The notes beneath the pieces were generated by a model. That model did not search any database, was not told the DNA's origin, and saw only the letters and a program-made list of their open reading frames with translations. The translations under genes were made by a program, and so were the position numbers. Source: Terrimonas_A sp036262095 (GTDB taxonomy: Bacteria; Bacteroidota; Bacteroidia; Chitinophagales; Chitinophagaceae). From it: DNA of 64,000 nucleotides. The stretch covers positions 16,329-80,328 of the forward strand of contig DATAJQ010000097.1 in NCBI GenBank assembly GCA_036262095.1, in the 5' to 3' direction. Positions within the stretch are counted from its first letter, which is position 1, and each line of letters starts with the position of its first letter. Shown here one piece after another: positions 18,164 to 28,267 of the stretch.

Positions 18164-19768
18164 ATGAAAAAAATAATTTTCTCCATACTTACTGTTGCCG
18201 TACTGCTGGGCGCCTGTACCCGCAACTTTGATGATATCAATACCAACCCCAATAATCCTACGCGGGTTGAGCCGGACTTTCTTTTTACCAACGCTATATT
18301 TCAGGCCATGAACCTGTATGGCGGTGAAATGAACCGGACGGTGTTCTTTAACTATACCCATCATTATTCAGGGTTCCAGGGCGAGTTTCAGCGCTATACT
18401 TACAGTGTTGCTTCCAATAACACTTACTGGCGCAATACTTATATCAATTGCATGCAGCCGGTGAAGCAGATTGAGCTTACCTACAAGGATGATCCTTCTT
18501 ATCACAACCGTGTTGTTATCGCGAGGATCTGGCAGGCATATATTCTCTCCAACACAGTAGCGATCTGGGGTGGTGTGCCTATGACGCAGGCATTGAATGG
18601 TGAGCCCAGCGTTCCTTATGATAAAGAGCAGGATATTTATTATGCCCTGCTGGATGATCTGAAATCGCTGGCTGCCGACATTGATCTCAACGGTGATAAG
18701 TTTACGGCCAATGCAGACAAGATCTACGGTGGTGATCTGCTGAAATGGAAAAAGTTTGCCAACACCCTGCGTTTGCGGCTGGCCATGCGCATTTCAAATG
18801 ATGCGCCTAATGGTGATCCCGAAAAAGCCCGTGCCGTGGTTGCCGAAATTTATGCGGACCAGCAAAATACAATTGGACAAACAGCAGAAACTGCTGCTGC
18901 CAAATGGGGCACTACCAGCGATACCTGGAGCCCGCTGTATGATCGTGTAGTATATAATTATACGGCGAATAAGGCAACTATCCCGGTGCTGAACGAATCA
19001 CTGGTATACCATACAGTACCTTATCACGATCCCCGCATCACAGTATATGCCAAACCTGCTGCGCAGGGGCCGCGCATCGGAGAATACTTTGGGCAGAATA
19101 TCTCCTATGGCGGCGGAAGCTCTTATGCATCCGGCCAGCAGGTGAATCCGCATACAGGCCTCAAACAAGATGACTATTCACAAATAGGCGACCGTTTTAC
19201 ACGCCCTGATGCAGAGTATGTATTCCTTTCCAGTGCCGAAGCTTATTTTCTGAAAGCAGAAGCTGCACTTAAAGGATGGTGGGGCACAGTTACTGATGCT
19301 GAAGCATTGTATTATCAAGGCATCGATGCATCATTTGCTCATTATGGCCTTACCGCACAGGCAGCCGCCTATAAAAATGAGCTCGGTGTCAAATGGGGAA
19401 CTGAAACAGATTCAACAGGCCGCTCTGAACAGTTTATGGACTGGCTGGGCATCTGCTCAAGCTATATTCCCGCCAATGATCACTTCAGGCAGATCATTAT
19501 GCAACACTGGCTGGCTATTCCTATGCAGGGCGTAGATGCCTGGACACTTATAAGAAGAACAAGAGTGCTGGAGTTTCAACCGCAGTTTGCAACCTACGAC
19601 GGGGATTATAAATACGTGCCGCAGCGTATCCTGTATCCCGGCGAAGAATATCAGACCAACCCACAGGAAGTGCAGAAAGCAGCTGCCTGGCTGGGAGGTT
19701 CCGATGACTTGTTTACCAAATTGTGGTTTGCCCTTCCTCAAGTGAAGAATCCTTATCTGCCTTATTGA
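18164..19768 (+). CDS. SusD/RagB family glycan-binding lipoprotein (first pair)
   Basis: 534 residues from ATG 18164; the reading frame extends upstream into susC, but this start gives a lipoprotein signal (MKKIIFSILTVAVLLGAC, lipobox LLGAC). The mature start NFDDINTNPNNPTRVEPDFL and end LWFALPQVKNPYLPY are typical of the SusD-like class that caps SusC, built on TPR-type helices. Surface lipoprotein that delivers glycan to the transporter. Ten bases downstream of susC and followed after 20 bases by a GH99/WbsX-like lipoprotein gene. Confidence 0.95.
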   Translation: MKKIIFSILTVAVLLGACTRNFDDINTNPNNPTRVEPDFLFTNAIFQAMNLYGGEMNRTVFFNYTHHYSGFQGEFQRYTYSVASNNTYWRNTYINCMQPVKQIELTYKDDPSYHNRVVIARIWQAYILSNTVAIWGGVPMTQALNGEPSVPYDKEQDIYYALLDDLKSLAADIDLNGDKFTANADKIYGGDLLKWKKFANTLRLRLAMRISNDAPNGDPEKARAVVAEIYADQQNTIGQTAETAAAKWGTTSDTWSPLYDRVVYNYTANKATIPVLNESLVYHTVPYHDPRITVYAKPAAQGPRIGEYFGQNISYGGGSSYASGQQVNPHTGLKQDDYSQIGDRFTRPDAEYVFLSSAEAYFLKAEAALKGWWGTVTDAEALYYQGIDASFAHYGLTAQAAAYKNELGVKWGTETDSTGRSEQFMDWLGICSSYIPANDHFRQIIMQHWLAIPMQGVDAWTLIRRTRVLEFQPQFATYDGDYKYVPQRILYPGEEYQTNPQEVQKAAAWLGGSDDLFTKLWFALPQVKNPYLPY

Positions 19769-19788
19769 TCCTGATTAAAAATAACTAT

Positions 19789-20841
19789 ATGCGAAAAATA
19801 TTTTTTTCAATCCTCATAGCTTCCACGCTGGTTTCCTGTAAAAAGGATAATGAATATCTGCCTCCGGCATTTAATTATGAAATACCGGACGTTCCGGTTA
19901 CCGTTGATGTACACACCGGTGCTTATTATTATAACTATACGACTACCGACTGGGGGCGTAAATACACCGGTACGCCTGTGCTGGGTCAATACAGTGCACT
20001 GAACGCCGTTACCATGGCGCAACACCGTAGCTGGGCCGATAAAGCAAAACTCGATTTCTTTATTTTCAACTGGAATGGTGCTTCTGCAGGTAATCCGTTA
20101 CTGACCAGTTTCATCAACGGCCGTACAGAGAATGTGAAAATGGTGATCAACTATAATAATGCGCATCTGAGTGCAACCAATGCTTCTCCGCTTACAGGAG
20201 CAAAGCTGACCACGATGCTGAATGAGTTGAAAACACTGGCGGCAGCCCATTTTGATAAGGATTATTATTTCCGCATCGGCGATCAGCCGGTGATCCTGAT
20301 CACTCCGCTTAACCTGTCGGCCAATGCCGCTGCAAGTATCGATTACACAACGGTGATCCCTGCTGTAAAACAGGCGCTGTCCGAAGTTGGTTTCACTCCT
20401 TATATCATTGGTGAGATCACGAGTGGGTGGCTGCCTCCGCAGCGATATGCCCCCGCTATCAAAGCTATGAACGGCGTAACGCTCAGCAATTGGGCCACGG
20501 ATAACTATGACCGCTATAATTTCTTCCCTTCTTATAGCGATATCAACTGGCAAAACTGGAAAGACTCTACTACTGCATGGGGAACAGTTGATTTTGTTCC
20601 TACTGTATTCCCCGGTTATAACGATAAGCAGTTTTCTCCAACAAGTAAGATCTATGATATTGACCGCACCGAGAAGTTCTATAAAGATTACTGCAATGTG
20701 GCTAAAAGGAATATGAGCGATAGACGTATTGTACTTATCAATTCATGGAATCATTTTCAGTTGGGCACCTCACTGGAACCCACTGATGAATATGGAGAAA
20801 CATTCCTGGATGCCACCCGTATCAATTTCAAAAAACCCTGA
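19789..20841 (+). CDS. GH99/WbsX-like lipoprotein, probable catalytic residues replaced (first copy)
   Basis: 350 residues from ATG 19789; start chosen because it yields the signal MRKIFFSILIASTLVSC with lipobox Cys. The rest is a TIM-barrel of the GH99-like / WbsX type (GAYYYNYTTTDWGRKY early, FFIFNWNGA, YIIGEITSGW, NSWNHFQLGTSLEP late). In that late motif WbsX/GH99-like proteins normally read W-N-E-x-x-E-G; here the two acids are His322 and Leu325. The protein may therefore bind glycan rather than cut it. It occupies the place after SusD where surface glycan-binding proteins are usually encoded. A paralogue follows the second SusD (28268). Confidence 0.82.
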   Translation: MRKIFFSILIASTLVSCKKDNEYLPPAFNYEIPDVPVTVDVHTGAYYYNYTTTDWGRKYTGTPVLGQYSALNAVTMAQHRSWADKAKLDFFIFNWNGASAGNPLLTSFINGRTENVKMVINYNNAHLSATNASPLTGAKLTTMLNELKTLAAAHFDKDYYFRIGDQPVILITPLNLSANAAASIDYTTVIPAVKQALSEVGFTPYIIGEITSGWLPPQRYAPAIKAMNGVTLSNWATDNYDRYNFFPSYSDINWQNWKDSTTAWGTVDFVPTVFPGYNDKQFSPTSKIYDIDRTEKFYKDYCNVAKRNMSDRRIVLINSWNHFQLGTSLEPTDEYGETFLDATRINFKKP

Positions 20842-20900
20842 TATAAAGGAAGACCGGTCAATATCAATTCAATTATCAAATAACTGCAAAACGATATTAT

Positions 20901-22031
20901 ATGGAAAAATATAACCGCAGAAGATTTCTGGCAACCATGGGAGCACTTTCAGCGGCACTGCCGCTGGGTGCTACAGCCTTTGATTTTGTTCCCGGAAAGG
21001 GCAACGATTTCAATTTCCTTTTACTCGGTGACCTCCATTTTGATAAGCTGGAGCATCACGATATGGAGTATGTAAAAAAGAACTATCCGAATGATATTGT
21101 GCAGATCCAAAATTATTCACGTATTACCCGCGACAACTTTCCTGTGCTGATGCAGGTGGCTAAAGAAAAAGCCACACAGGCGAAAGCAGATTTCTGGCTG
21201 CAGTTGGGTGATTTTGTAGAAGGGCTTTGCGGTTCACAACAACTGGCCGAGCAACAGACACGTGATTTTATCTCGTATGTGGCTGGTATGAATATCAAAC
21301 GACCCTTTTTTGTGGTGAAAGGCAATCACGATATCACCGGCGAGGGTGCGCGCGAAACCTATAAGCAAACCGTACTTTCCTGGCAGGGTGAAGAGCTGAA
21401 AAAAAAGCTGGCAACTGCCAATACCACCTTTGTATATAAGAAGGCACGATTTATAATTTTTGATTGCTATACAGCAGATGAAAGCCTGGAATGGCTGAAG
21501 AAAGTGCTGGCCGAGCATAAGGAAGATCTATTATTCTTCTGCGTGCATCAGCCTGTTGTTCCTTATACAGCAAGAGCCAACTGGCATGTGTTTGCCAAAC
21601 CTTCACAGAAGGCAAAGCGCGACGAACTGCTTGAAATGCTGGGGCGCCACCATGCTATTGTACTTACAGCCCACCTGCATAAAACGAGCATACTCACCCG
21701 CCGTACCACCAGTGGCAAATTTGTGCAGGTAGGTATTGGCAGCGTGATCCCGGCTGTGGACGCGCCGGTAAAAGATCATCTGAGAGGAACCAGTGCCTAT
21801 GGTGTAAGCCTGCTTGATCTGGAGCCCAAATTTTCTGCCACTACACTTGAAGAGCGGAAAGATAACCTGGAAAAGGAAGCACCTTATATAGATCATTTTG
21901 AATATGCTGACTTTTGCGGCTATGCAACAGTGAACGTGTCGAAGAAAAATGAAGCGAGCATGGTCATATATGCGAATGCTGATAAGAATGCCTGGGCTAC
22001 GGTAGACCTTACCGGGCTGTTAAAATCTTAG
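20901..22031 (+). CDS. Exported calcineurin-like metallophosphoesterase
   Basis: 376 residues with a Tat-type signal (YNRRRFLATMGALSAALPLG). The five metallophosphoesterase blocks are present: GDLHFD (Asp and His), GDFVEG, KGNHDIT, HQP and TAHLHK, so two metals can be bound and the enzyme should be active. A C-terminal beta-rich tail of about 120 residues follows. Likely role is removal of phosphate from sugars or phosphodiesters outside the cytoplasm. It lies inside the carbohydrate locus, and a fragment of a close relative follows directly. Confidence 0.9.
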   Translation: MEKYNRRRFLATMGALSAALPLGATAFDFVPGKGNDFNFLLLGDLHFDKLEHHDMEYVKKNYPNDIVQIQNYSRITRDNFPVLMQVAKEKATQAKADFWLQLGDFVEGLCGSQQLAEQQTRDFISYVAGMNIKRPFFVVKGNHDITGEGARETYKQTVLSWQGEELKKKLATANTTFVYKKARFIIFDCYTADESLEWLKKVLAEHKEDLLFFCVHQPVVPYTARANWHVFAKPSQKAKRDELLEMLGRHHAIVLTAHLHKTSILTRRTTSGKFVQVGIGSVIPAVDAPVKDHLRGTSAYGVSLLDLEPKFSATTLEERKDNLEKEAPYIDHFEYADFCGYATVNVSKKNEASMVIYANADKNAWATVDLTGLLKS

Positions 22032-22040
22032 CTGTTATAA

Positions 22041-22490
22041 AGCGGTATCCGCCGGCCGGTGGCAGACAGCAGTTTGCGTAACCGGTTTCTTAATTTGCTG
22101 GCACAGCACAAGGTAATCGTATTAAGTGCACATTTGCACGAATATTCAGTGTTAAGCCGTGAAACGGATTCAGGCAATATAGTGCAGGTAATGGTGAATA
22201 GCGTAAACAGGGGGCTGGAGCCTCCGCAACCCAAAGGATACATCACAGAATATAAAGGAGATGGGTGGATCAGTGCAGACCCTGACTGGCAACCCGCCAC
22301 TCGCGAAGTGCGACGGAAAATATTGAAAGAAGAAAAAAAACATATCCGCAGTTTCAGAAGGGCTGACCTGCCGGGATATGCAGTAATATCTGTATCTGCC
22401 GACAAAGAGGAAGTGATATTGAATTACTATAATGGATTATCAGAAAAACCATACGAACAGATCAATCTTACAGCGCTTCAAAAGCGCTGA
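22041..22490 (+). pseudogene. C-terminal fragment of a second metallophosphoesterase
   Basis: The open frame from 22041 (possible GTG start at 22059) gives about 143 residues matching only the last third of the preceding enzyme: LLNLLAQHKVIVLSAHLHEY corresponds to its LLEMLGRHHAIVLTAHLHKT, and the ends (INLTALQKR / VDLTGLLKS) also align. The first four metal-binding blocks are missing and only the AHLH block remains, so no activity is expected. The fragment begins nine bases after the stop of the intact gene, in the same frame, which looks like deletion between tandem copies. The divergent sequence shows the copies were not recent. Confidence 0.8.
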
Positions 22491-22507
22491 ACCAAAACCA
22501 AGTGATT

Positions 22508-23407
22508 ATGCAGCAACCTGTTTTTATTGGAGTAGATATTGGCGGCTCACATATTTCTGCGGCCAGGATAGATATGAATACAGCTATCGTAATGGATCAG
22601 TATAAAGTACGGGAAAGTGTAAACACGCAGGCACAGGCAGCAGAGATCATAGAAACCTGGACTGCTGCAATACGGAAAGTGGCTATTGATACTCCTTCAG
22701 ATGCTATACACCTCGGGATAGCCATGCCCGGGCCATTTGATTATAATGAAGGTATCTCCGGGATGAAAGACCAGGGGAAATATGATTCTTTGTTTGGGCT
22801 GAATGTAAGGGTCTTGCTGGCTGATGCATTGAATATGCCTGCAGCACAAATATTTTTTATGAATGATGCAGCCTGTTTTTTACAGGGCGAAATGTTTGGC
22901 GGCGCAGGCCGTGGAAAACAAAAAGCAATCGGACTTACCCTGGGCACAGGCCTGGGATCGGCCTGGTATGAAGAAGAAACCGGAGCTGTAGATGCAGACC
23001 TGTGGCGATCTCCTTTCAAAACCGGTATAGCGGAAGATTATCTTTCCAGCCGGTGGTTTATTAGTTGTTATTACCAACTATCAGGCAGGAAAGTAGGAAA
23101 TGTAAAAGAATTGCTGGAACAGCGGCCGGATGATAAAAATGTAGATAAGGTACTGGATATTTTTGCTGTTAACCTGGCTGCGTTCCTGTTGCCGCTGATA
23201 AAAGAAAAGGAAGCAGATGTAGTGCTGTTAGGCGGAAATATATCCCGTGCGTATGATCTTTTTTCAGGTACATTGATTGATACGCTTTTACAAAATGACG
23301 TAGATATATGTATACAGCAAGCCGAGGATGGCGAAACTGCGGCTATGCTCGGAGCTGCTCATGCCTGCATGAAACATACCTGTTTGCCCGGTCTGCGGGT
23401 TATCTGA
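22508..23407 (+). CDS. ROK family sugar kinase/regulator-like protein
   Basis: 299 residues from ATG 22508 (a GTG two codons upstream is possible). FIGVDIGGSHISAARID is the phosphate-1 motif and IGLTLGTGLGSAWY the phosphate-2 motif; MNDAACFLQGE carries the catalytic Asp. There is no N-terminal helix-turn-helix, so this is a kinase-type rather than repressor-type ROK protein. The C-x-C-G-x-x-G-C zinc motif is absent, as in many Bacteroidota ROK proteins. Cytoplasmic; it probably phosphorylates the hexose released by this locus (glucose, mannose or an N-acetyl sugar cannot be told apart). Confidence 0.88.
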   Translation: MQQPVFIGVDIGGSHISAARIDMNTAIVMDQYKVRESVNTQAQAAEIIETWTAAIRKVAIDTPSDAIHLGIAMPGPFDYNEGISGMKDQGKYDSLFGLNVRVLLADALNMPAAQIFFMNDAACFLQGEMFGGAGRGKQKAIGLTLGTGLGSAWYEEETGAVDADLWRSPFKTGIAEDYLSSRWFISCYYQLSGRKVGNVKELLEQRPDDKNVDKVLDIFAVNLAAFLLPLIKEKEADVVLLGGNISRAYDLFSGTLIDTLLQNDVDICIQQAEDGETAAMLGAAHACMKHTCLPGLRVI

Positions 23408-23470
23408 TCCTGTTAATATTCATAATGCCTCATCCTGAATTTTTTGTTGATCATTTAAATTTTTAATCGA

Positions 23471-26400
23471 ATGAAACGATTTACTTTTTTCCTTGCCTTT
23501 TCTTTCCTGCTGGCCATAGGCTCTTATGCGCAGGAAAGAATAATAAAAGGAAAGGTTACCAGCAGTGTAGATGACCAGCCGCTTGAAGGCGTAAGTGTCG
23601 CTGCTATTGGTGCCGGTAATGCGCGAACCCAGACAATCACTGATTCTGCAGGGCAATATGCCATCAGGGTTACTGCTGACATAAAGGAGCTGGAGTTTAC
23701 GCACATTTCCATGCACACACTTACCATGAAATTACCGGCAGGCAATGAACTGAATGTACAAATGTCTGGCAAGGGCATTGATCTCAGCCCGGTGGTAGTA
23801 ACAGCTTTGGGCATCAAACGTGAAGCCAAGGCGCTGAGTTACTCACGGCAGAAAATGGATGTTGATAATCTCGTATCAGCACCTGCTACGAATATCGCCA
23901 GTGCTTTATCAGGCAAGCTGGCTGGTGTGCAGATCACGCCGCCATCTTCCAACACCGGATCAGCCCGTATTATTATCCGCGGCAACAATTCCATTACCGG
24001 CAACAACCAACCCCTGTTTGTGATCGATGGTATTCCTGTCGATAACGAAGCCGGCGATAAAAGCCAGCAAACATCCGGAAATAATGCACTGGATTATGGG
24101 AATGTTGCAGCCAACATTAACCCGGAAGATATTGAGGGGATCGAGGTGCTGAAAGGCCCCAATGCCTCTGCGTTATATGGTTCGCGTGCGGCTAACGGCG
24201 TAGTACTGATCACTACAAAGAAATCTGCCGGTACGCGGTTCAGGGTTACGGTAAACTCCAATAGCACTTTCCAGCGCATCACACAGTTCCCGGAATATCA
24301 GAATGTGTTTGGCGCAGGCAATAGCCATAAACTGGAAGGGTCCGGCTCTACCAGCAATCCATTACGGATACCCGATATCAGGGTGTTTAACAGAAGCTGG
24401 GGAGCTCCTATGGTAGGGCAGCCGGTGATCGGCATCGACGGAAAGGTGAAGCCCTATCTTCCTCAGGAAGACAATGTGCGTGATTTTTATCAGACAGCCG
24501 GCATGTATACCAACTCTGTTGCTGTTGAAGGTGGTAATGCACAAAACAGCTACCGGTTTTCTTATACAAATTTCAAGGGTAATAGTGTAGTAGCAGGCGT
24601 GAATGAAAATACCCGTCATAATGCCAATATCCGGATGGTCAACACACTTTCAAAAGCTGTCAATTTTGATTCAAAAGTGACTTATATCCGCAATACGGTA
24701 GATAACAGGCAGTATATGAATGGCAGTACTAAGAATCCTATTTATCAATATGCTTTCATGATCAGGGACGTCCGGTTGAGTGATTATGAACAGTATAAAG
24801 ATGAATACGGAAATGAAGCAGGTACCCACCGCGATTTTCTGAATCCTTACTGGGCCATCAATGAAAACCCTAATAGGGATACACGTGATCAGTTGCTTAC
24901 CGCTTTTAACGTGAATGTAACCGCGACCAAATGGTTGAAATTTACCGGCCGCCTGGGAACGGAAATGTACTGGTGGACAGGCATGGAGTTCAACAACCGT
25001 GGCGCACAGGCCGATCCCGATGGTTCATTAAGGACATTCAATAATCAACTGAACAATCTCAATGCTGATGTATTTGCTACAGTAAACAAACAGGTAAAAG
25101 ATTTCTCTCTTACTGCTGTTGCAGGTGCGAGCCGCTTTCAACTCAATACGCAAAAACGAAGCCAGCGTATCAACTCGCTTATTCAGGCCGGATTGATGAA
25201 TATTTCCAATTCCAATGAATTTCCTACTGCTACAGATGTACTGGCACGTAAGGCCATCAATTCAGTATATGGATCAGCAACCATTGGCTTCCGGAATTTT
25301 TTGTTTGCAGATGTAACAGCGCGTAACGACTGGTCATCCACATTGCCACATGGCAATAATTCTTATTTCTATCCATCATTTGGTGGCACGTTTGTGTTTA
25401 CAGATGCGTTTAAAGGGATCAATAAGAGAATACTTTCCTTTGGCAAACTGCGTGCTTCCTATGCTATTGTAGGTAATGATACGGATCCTTATCAACTGGA
25501 GCCCACTTATAGTTTCTCCGGTATTTATAATGACCAGGCTTATGCCACACTGGCTTCCATCTATTATAACTCAGACCTGAAACCTGAAAAGACACGCTCC
25601 TTTGAATTTGGTACAGACCTGCGGTTTTTCAAAGATCGCTTGTTGCTCAATTATACCTATTATCATTCTGCTACTACCAACCAGATCATCTCCGCACAGA
25701 TCACACCGTCGAGCGGATTCGACCGCAAGTTTTACAATGCCGGTCAGATCAACAACTGGGGACATGAAGTGTCTGTAGGTGCAGTGCCTGTTGAAAACAA
25801 GAAGTTCAGTTGGAATGTGATGGTCAATTTTGCTACCAACCACTCGAAAGTGGTGAGTCTTATTGACGGAGTGAACAGTTTCCGCCTCAACGAATGGTTT
25901 GGTAATGCAGTAGTATATGCTGAAGTGGGGCAACCTTACGGTATTATCAGGGGCCGTGGTTGGAAACGTGATTCACTGGGCCGTAAACTGGTAGCTGCGG
26001 ACGGTGGCGTACTGACCACGCCCAACAGCCTGCTGGGAAGCGTGTTGCCTGATTGGACGGGCGGTATCAATAATAGCTTCAGGCTTGGTGATTTTCGCTT
26101 TAGCTTCCTCGTAGATGTGCGTAAGGGTGGTAAATATTATTCCGGTACGTTCAAACGTGGCATCCAGAGCGGAGCATACGCCATTACACTTGAAGGCCGC
26201 GAAGATTATTATTATCATACTTATATCCTGGGTGAAGATCCAAACCTGGGCACCAGCGGATTCATTTTTGCAGATGCCTACTTTGAAGACGGACGCCCCA
26301 ATGATAAATACCTCAACCCGCTGAACGCTTTTCAGGGTAAAGGTTATTTCGCCAATGAAGAATTGCACATGTTTGATGCTTCTTATGTAAAGCTCAGGGA

Positions 26401-26623
26401 AGTGGTGGTAGGATATGATATTCCTAAAAAACTGCTTGGCAAATCCATGTTCTCCAGTGCCAGGGTATCACTCTCTGCACGTAATCTCTGGATCATTTAT
26501 CAGAATACGCCAAGGGGTATGGACCCTGAAGCCAGTGTCACTTCCGGCAACGGACAGGGCATTGAGTATGGATCATTGCCTCCTAATACCACTTATGGAT
26601 TTGATATTCGATTCACTTTTTAA
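23471..26623 (+). CDS. SusC/RagA family TonB-linked outer-membrane transporter (second pair)
   Basis: 1050 residues with the same layout as the first SusC: signal peptide, carboxypeptidase-regulatory-like domain (IKGKVTSSVDDQPLEGVSV), plug (PLFVIDGIPVDNEAGD, ALYGSRAANGVVLITTKKS) and barrel ending YGFDIRFTF. Many barrel blocks are shared with the first copy (for example NDWSSTLP and VGNDTDPY) but loops differ, so it probably takes a related but distinct oligosaccharide. A SusD gene follows within 9 bases. Confidence 0.97.
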   Translation: MKRFTFFLAFSFLLAIGSYAQERIIKGKVTSSVDDQPLEGVSVAAIGAGNARTQTITDSAGQYAIRVTADIKELEFTHISMHTLTMKLPAGNELNVQMSGKGIDLSPVVVTALGIKREAKALSYSRQKMDVDNLVSAPATNIASALSGKLAGVQITPPSSNTGSARIIIRGNNSITGNNQPLFVIDGIPVDNEAGDKSQQTSGNNALDYGNVAANINPEDIEGIEVLKGPNASALYGSRAANGVVLITTKKSAGTRFRVTVNSNSTFQRITQFPEYQNVFGAGNSHKLEGSGSTSNPLRIPDIRVFNRSWGAPMVGQPVIGIDGKVKPYLPQEDNVRDFYQTAGMYTNSVAVEGGNAQNSYRFSYTNFKGNSVVAGVNENTRHNANIRMVNTLSKAVNFDSKVTYIRNTVDNRQYMNGSTKNPIYQYAFMIRDVRLSDYEQYKDEYGNEAGTHRDFLNPYWAINENPNRDTRDQLLTAFNVNVTATKWLKFTGRLGTEMYWWTGMEFNNRGAQADPDGSLRTFNNQLNNLNADVFATVNKQVKDFSLTAVAGASRFQLNTQKRSQRINSLIQAGLMNISNSNEFPTATDVLARKAINSVYGSATIGFRNFLFADVTARNDWSSTLPHGNNSYFYPSFGGTFVFTDAFKGINKRILSFGKLRASYAIVGNDTDPYQLEPTYSFSGIYNDQAYATLASIYYNSDLKPEKTRSFEFGTDLRFFKDRLLLNYTYYHSATTNQIISAQITPSSGFDRKFYNAGQINNWGHEVSVGAVPVENKKFSWNVMVNFATNHSKVVSLIDGVNSFRLNEWFGNAVVYAEVGQPYGIIRGRGWKRDSLGRKLVAADGGVLTTPNSLLGSVLPDWTGGINNSFRLGDFRFSFLVDVRKGGKYYSGTFKRGIQSGAYAITLEGREDYYYHTYILGEDPNLGTSGFIFADAYFEDGRPNDKYLNPLNAFQGKGYFANEELHMFDASYVKLREVVVGYDIPKKLLGKSMFSSARVSLSARNLWIIYQNTPRGMDPEASVTSGNGQGIEYGSLPPNTTYGFDIRFTF

Positions 26624-26632
26624 TTAATGTAT

Positions 26633-28255
26633 ATGAAGCAAAATAATTTCTGGATAGGACTTGTATTGGCTGTCAGCCTGCTGGGAAGTGGCTGTACCAA
26701 AGAACTGGAGAAGCTGAATGAAAATCCCAATAGCCCTTCTGTAGTAGATCCTGAATACCTGTTGAATACTTCCATATTCAATACAATGAATTTCTTCGGT
26801 GGTGATATGCGCCGTCGCGTGCTTTCCCATTATTCCAACTATGTAAGTGTAGGAGGCGGACAATTTGAACGCTATTTCTATTTTGTTTCTTCAGACAATG
26901 AATACTGGCGTACTGCTTACATTCAGTGTTTGCAGCCACTGCATCAGATAGAGCGGAATTTCGGTGATAAACCTGCCTATGCCAACAGGGTAGCTATTGC
27001 ACGGATATTGCGCGCATATGTCTATTCCAATATTATAGCGATCTGGGGTAGCATTCCTTATCAGAGCGCTCTCTCCGGTGAAAACAGCATTTCCTATAAT
27101 AAAGAGGAAGACATTTATATGGAACTGCTGGAAGAATTGAAAACGGCGGCATCTGCTATTAAACCGGACGGAGATAAATACATCAGTTCTGCTGATGCGA
27201 TGTATGGAGGCAGCCTGGATGGATGGAAGAAATTTGCCAATACGCTGCGTCTTAGGCTGGCTATGCGTATCAGCAATCCTGCGCCCAATGGTAATCCGGG
27301 CGAAGCACAGCGGGTGGTGGCTGAAGTGCTGGCAGATGAAGCCAATACTATCATGAACCAATCCGAAACAGCCAATTCCAACTGGGGAAGCAATTCACTT
27401 ACCTGGAGCTTTTTCTATAACTACAATGTATTCAATGCCACTAACAATGCTGCCAGCCTCAACGTTATCAGCGAATCGTTGCTGCAACACATGCTGCCCT
27501 ACGGAGATCCCCGCGTGTCTGTATATGCCAAACCGGCTTCACAGGGACCACATGTGGGACAATACTGGGGGATGCCTAAAACCACTTCTCTGCCGACCGG
27601 TTTCAGTATGCCCGACAACCCGCACAGTGGAAGAGCGCCGGCCGACTACTCGCAGGTAGGTGATTACTTTTCAAAACCCAATGCTGAATTCGTATTCCTC
27701 TCTTATGAAGAAGCCTGTTTTCTTAAAGCAGAAGCTGCGCTGAAAGGCTGGGGAGGTTCCCTTACTGCGGAGCAATACTATAATAATGGCATCAAGGCTT
27801 CGATGGAAAAATATGGAATAGCTTCAAGTGCGATCAATAGCTACCTTCAGAAGGATGGCATTAAATGGAACACAGCAGTAGACACAACAGGCAGCAATGG
27901 CGCTTATACCGATTACCTGGGTATTACTACCAGCGCTGTGCTCAATGTGAATCCTATGCGCCAGATCACCATGCAAACATGGCTGGCCGGTTTTTATAAT
28001 GCCATCGATGCCTGGACACTATTGAGAAGAACACAGGAATTGGAGTTTCCCCCTCACTTCAATCCGGATGGCAGTGAAGGTGGTACTGTCGGTTATGCCT
28101 ATATCCCTCAAAGGATCGTATATCCGGATATTGAATACCAGACCAATGATACCGAGATCAAAAAGGCATTGCCCTGGCTGGGTGGACCTGATGCCATGAA
28201 GACCAAGTTATGGTTTGCACTTCCCAATAAAAGAAATCCTTATTTACCCGAATAA
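26633..28255 (+). CDS. SusD/RagB family glycan-binding lipoprotein (second pair)
   Basis: 540 residues from ATG 26633; an ATG two codons earlier (26627) is equally possible and neither has a clear ribosome site. Lipoprotein signal ends LLGSGC. Mature part LEKLNENPNSPSVVDPEYLL through LWFALPNKRNPYLPE parallels the first SusD along the whole length. Surface partner of the second SusC. Followed after 12 bases by the second GH99/WbsX-like lipoprotein. Confidence 0.95.
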   Translation: MKQNNFWIGLVLAVSLLGSGCTKELEKLNENPNSPSVVDPEYLLNTSIFNTMNFFGGDMRRRVLSHYSNYVSVGGGQFERYFYFVSSDNEYWRTAYIQCLQPLHQIERNFGDKPAYANRVAIARILRAYVYSNIIAIWGSIPYQSALSGENSISYNKEEDIYMELLEELKTAASAIKPDGDKYISSADAMYGGSLDGWKKFANTLRLRLAMRISNPAPNGNPGEAQRVVAEVLADEANTIMNQSETANSNWGSNSLTWSFFYNYNVFNATNNAASLNVISESLLQHMLPYGDPRVSVYAKPASQGPHVGQYWGMPKTTSLPTGFSMPDNPHSGRAPADYSQVGDYFSKPNAEFVFLSYEEACFLKAEAALKGWGGSLTAEQYYNNGIKASMEKYGIASSAINSYLQKDGIKWNTAVDTTGSNGAYTDYLGITTSAVLNVNPMRQITMQTWLAGFYNAIDAWTLLRRTQELEFPPHFNPDGSEGGTVGYAYIPQRIVYPDIEYQTNDTEIKKALPWLGGPDAMKTKLWFALPNKRNPYLPE

Positions 28256-28267
28256 TATAATCAGTAT

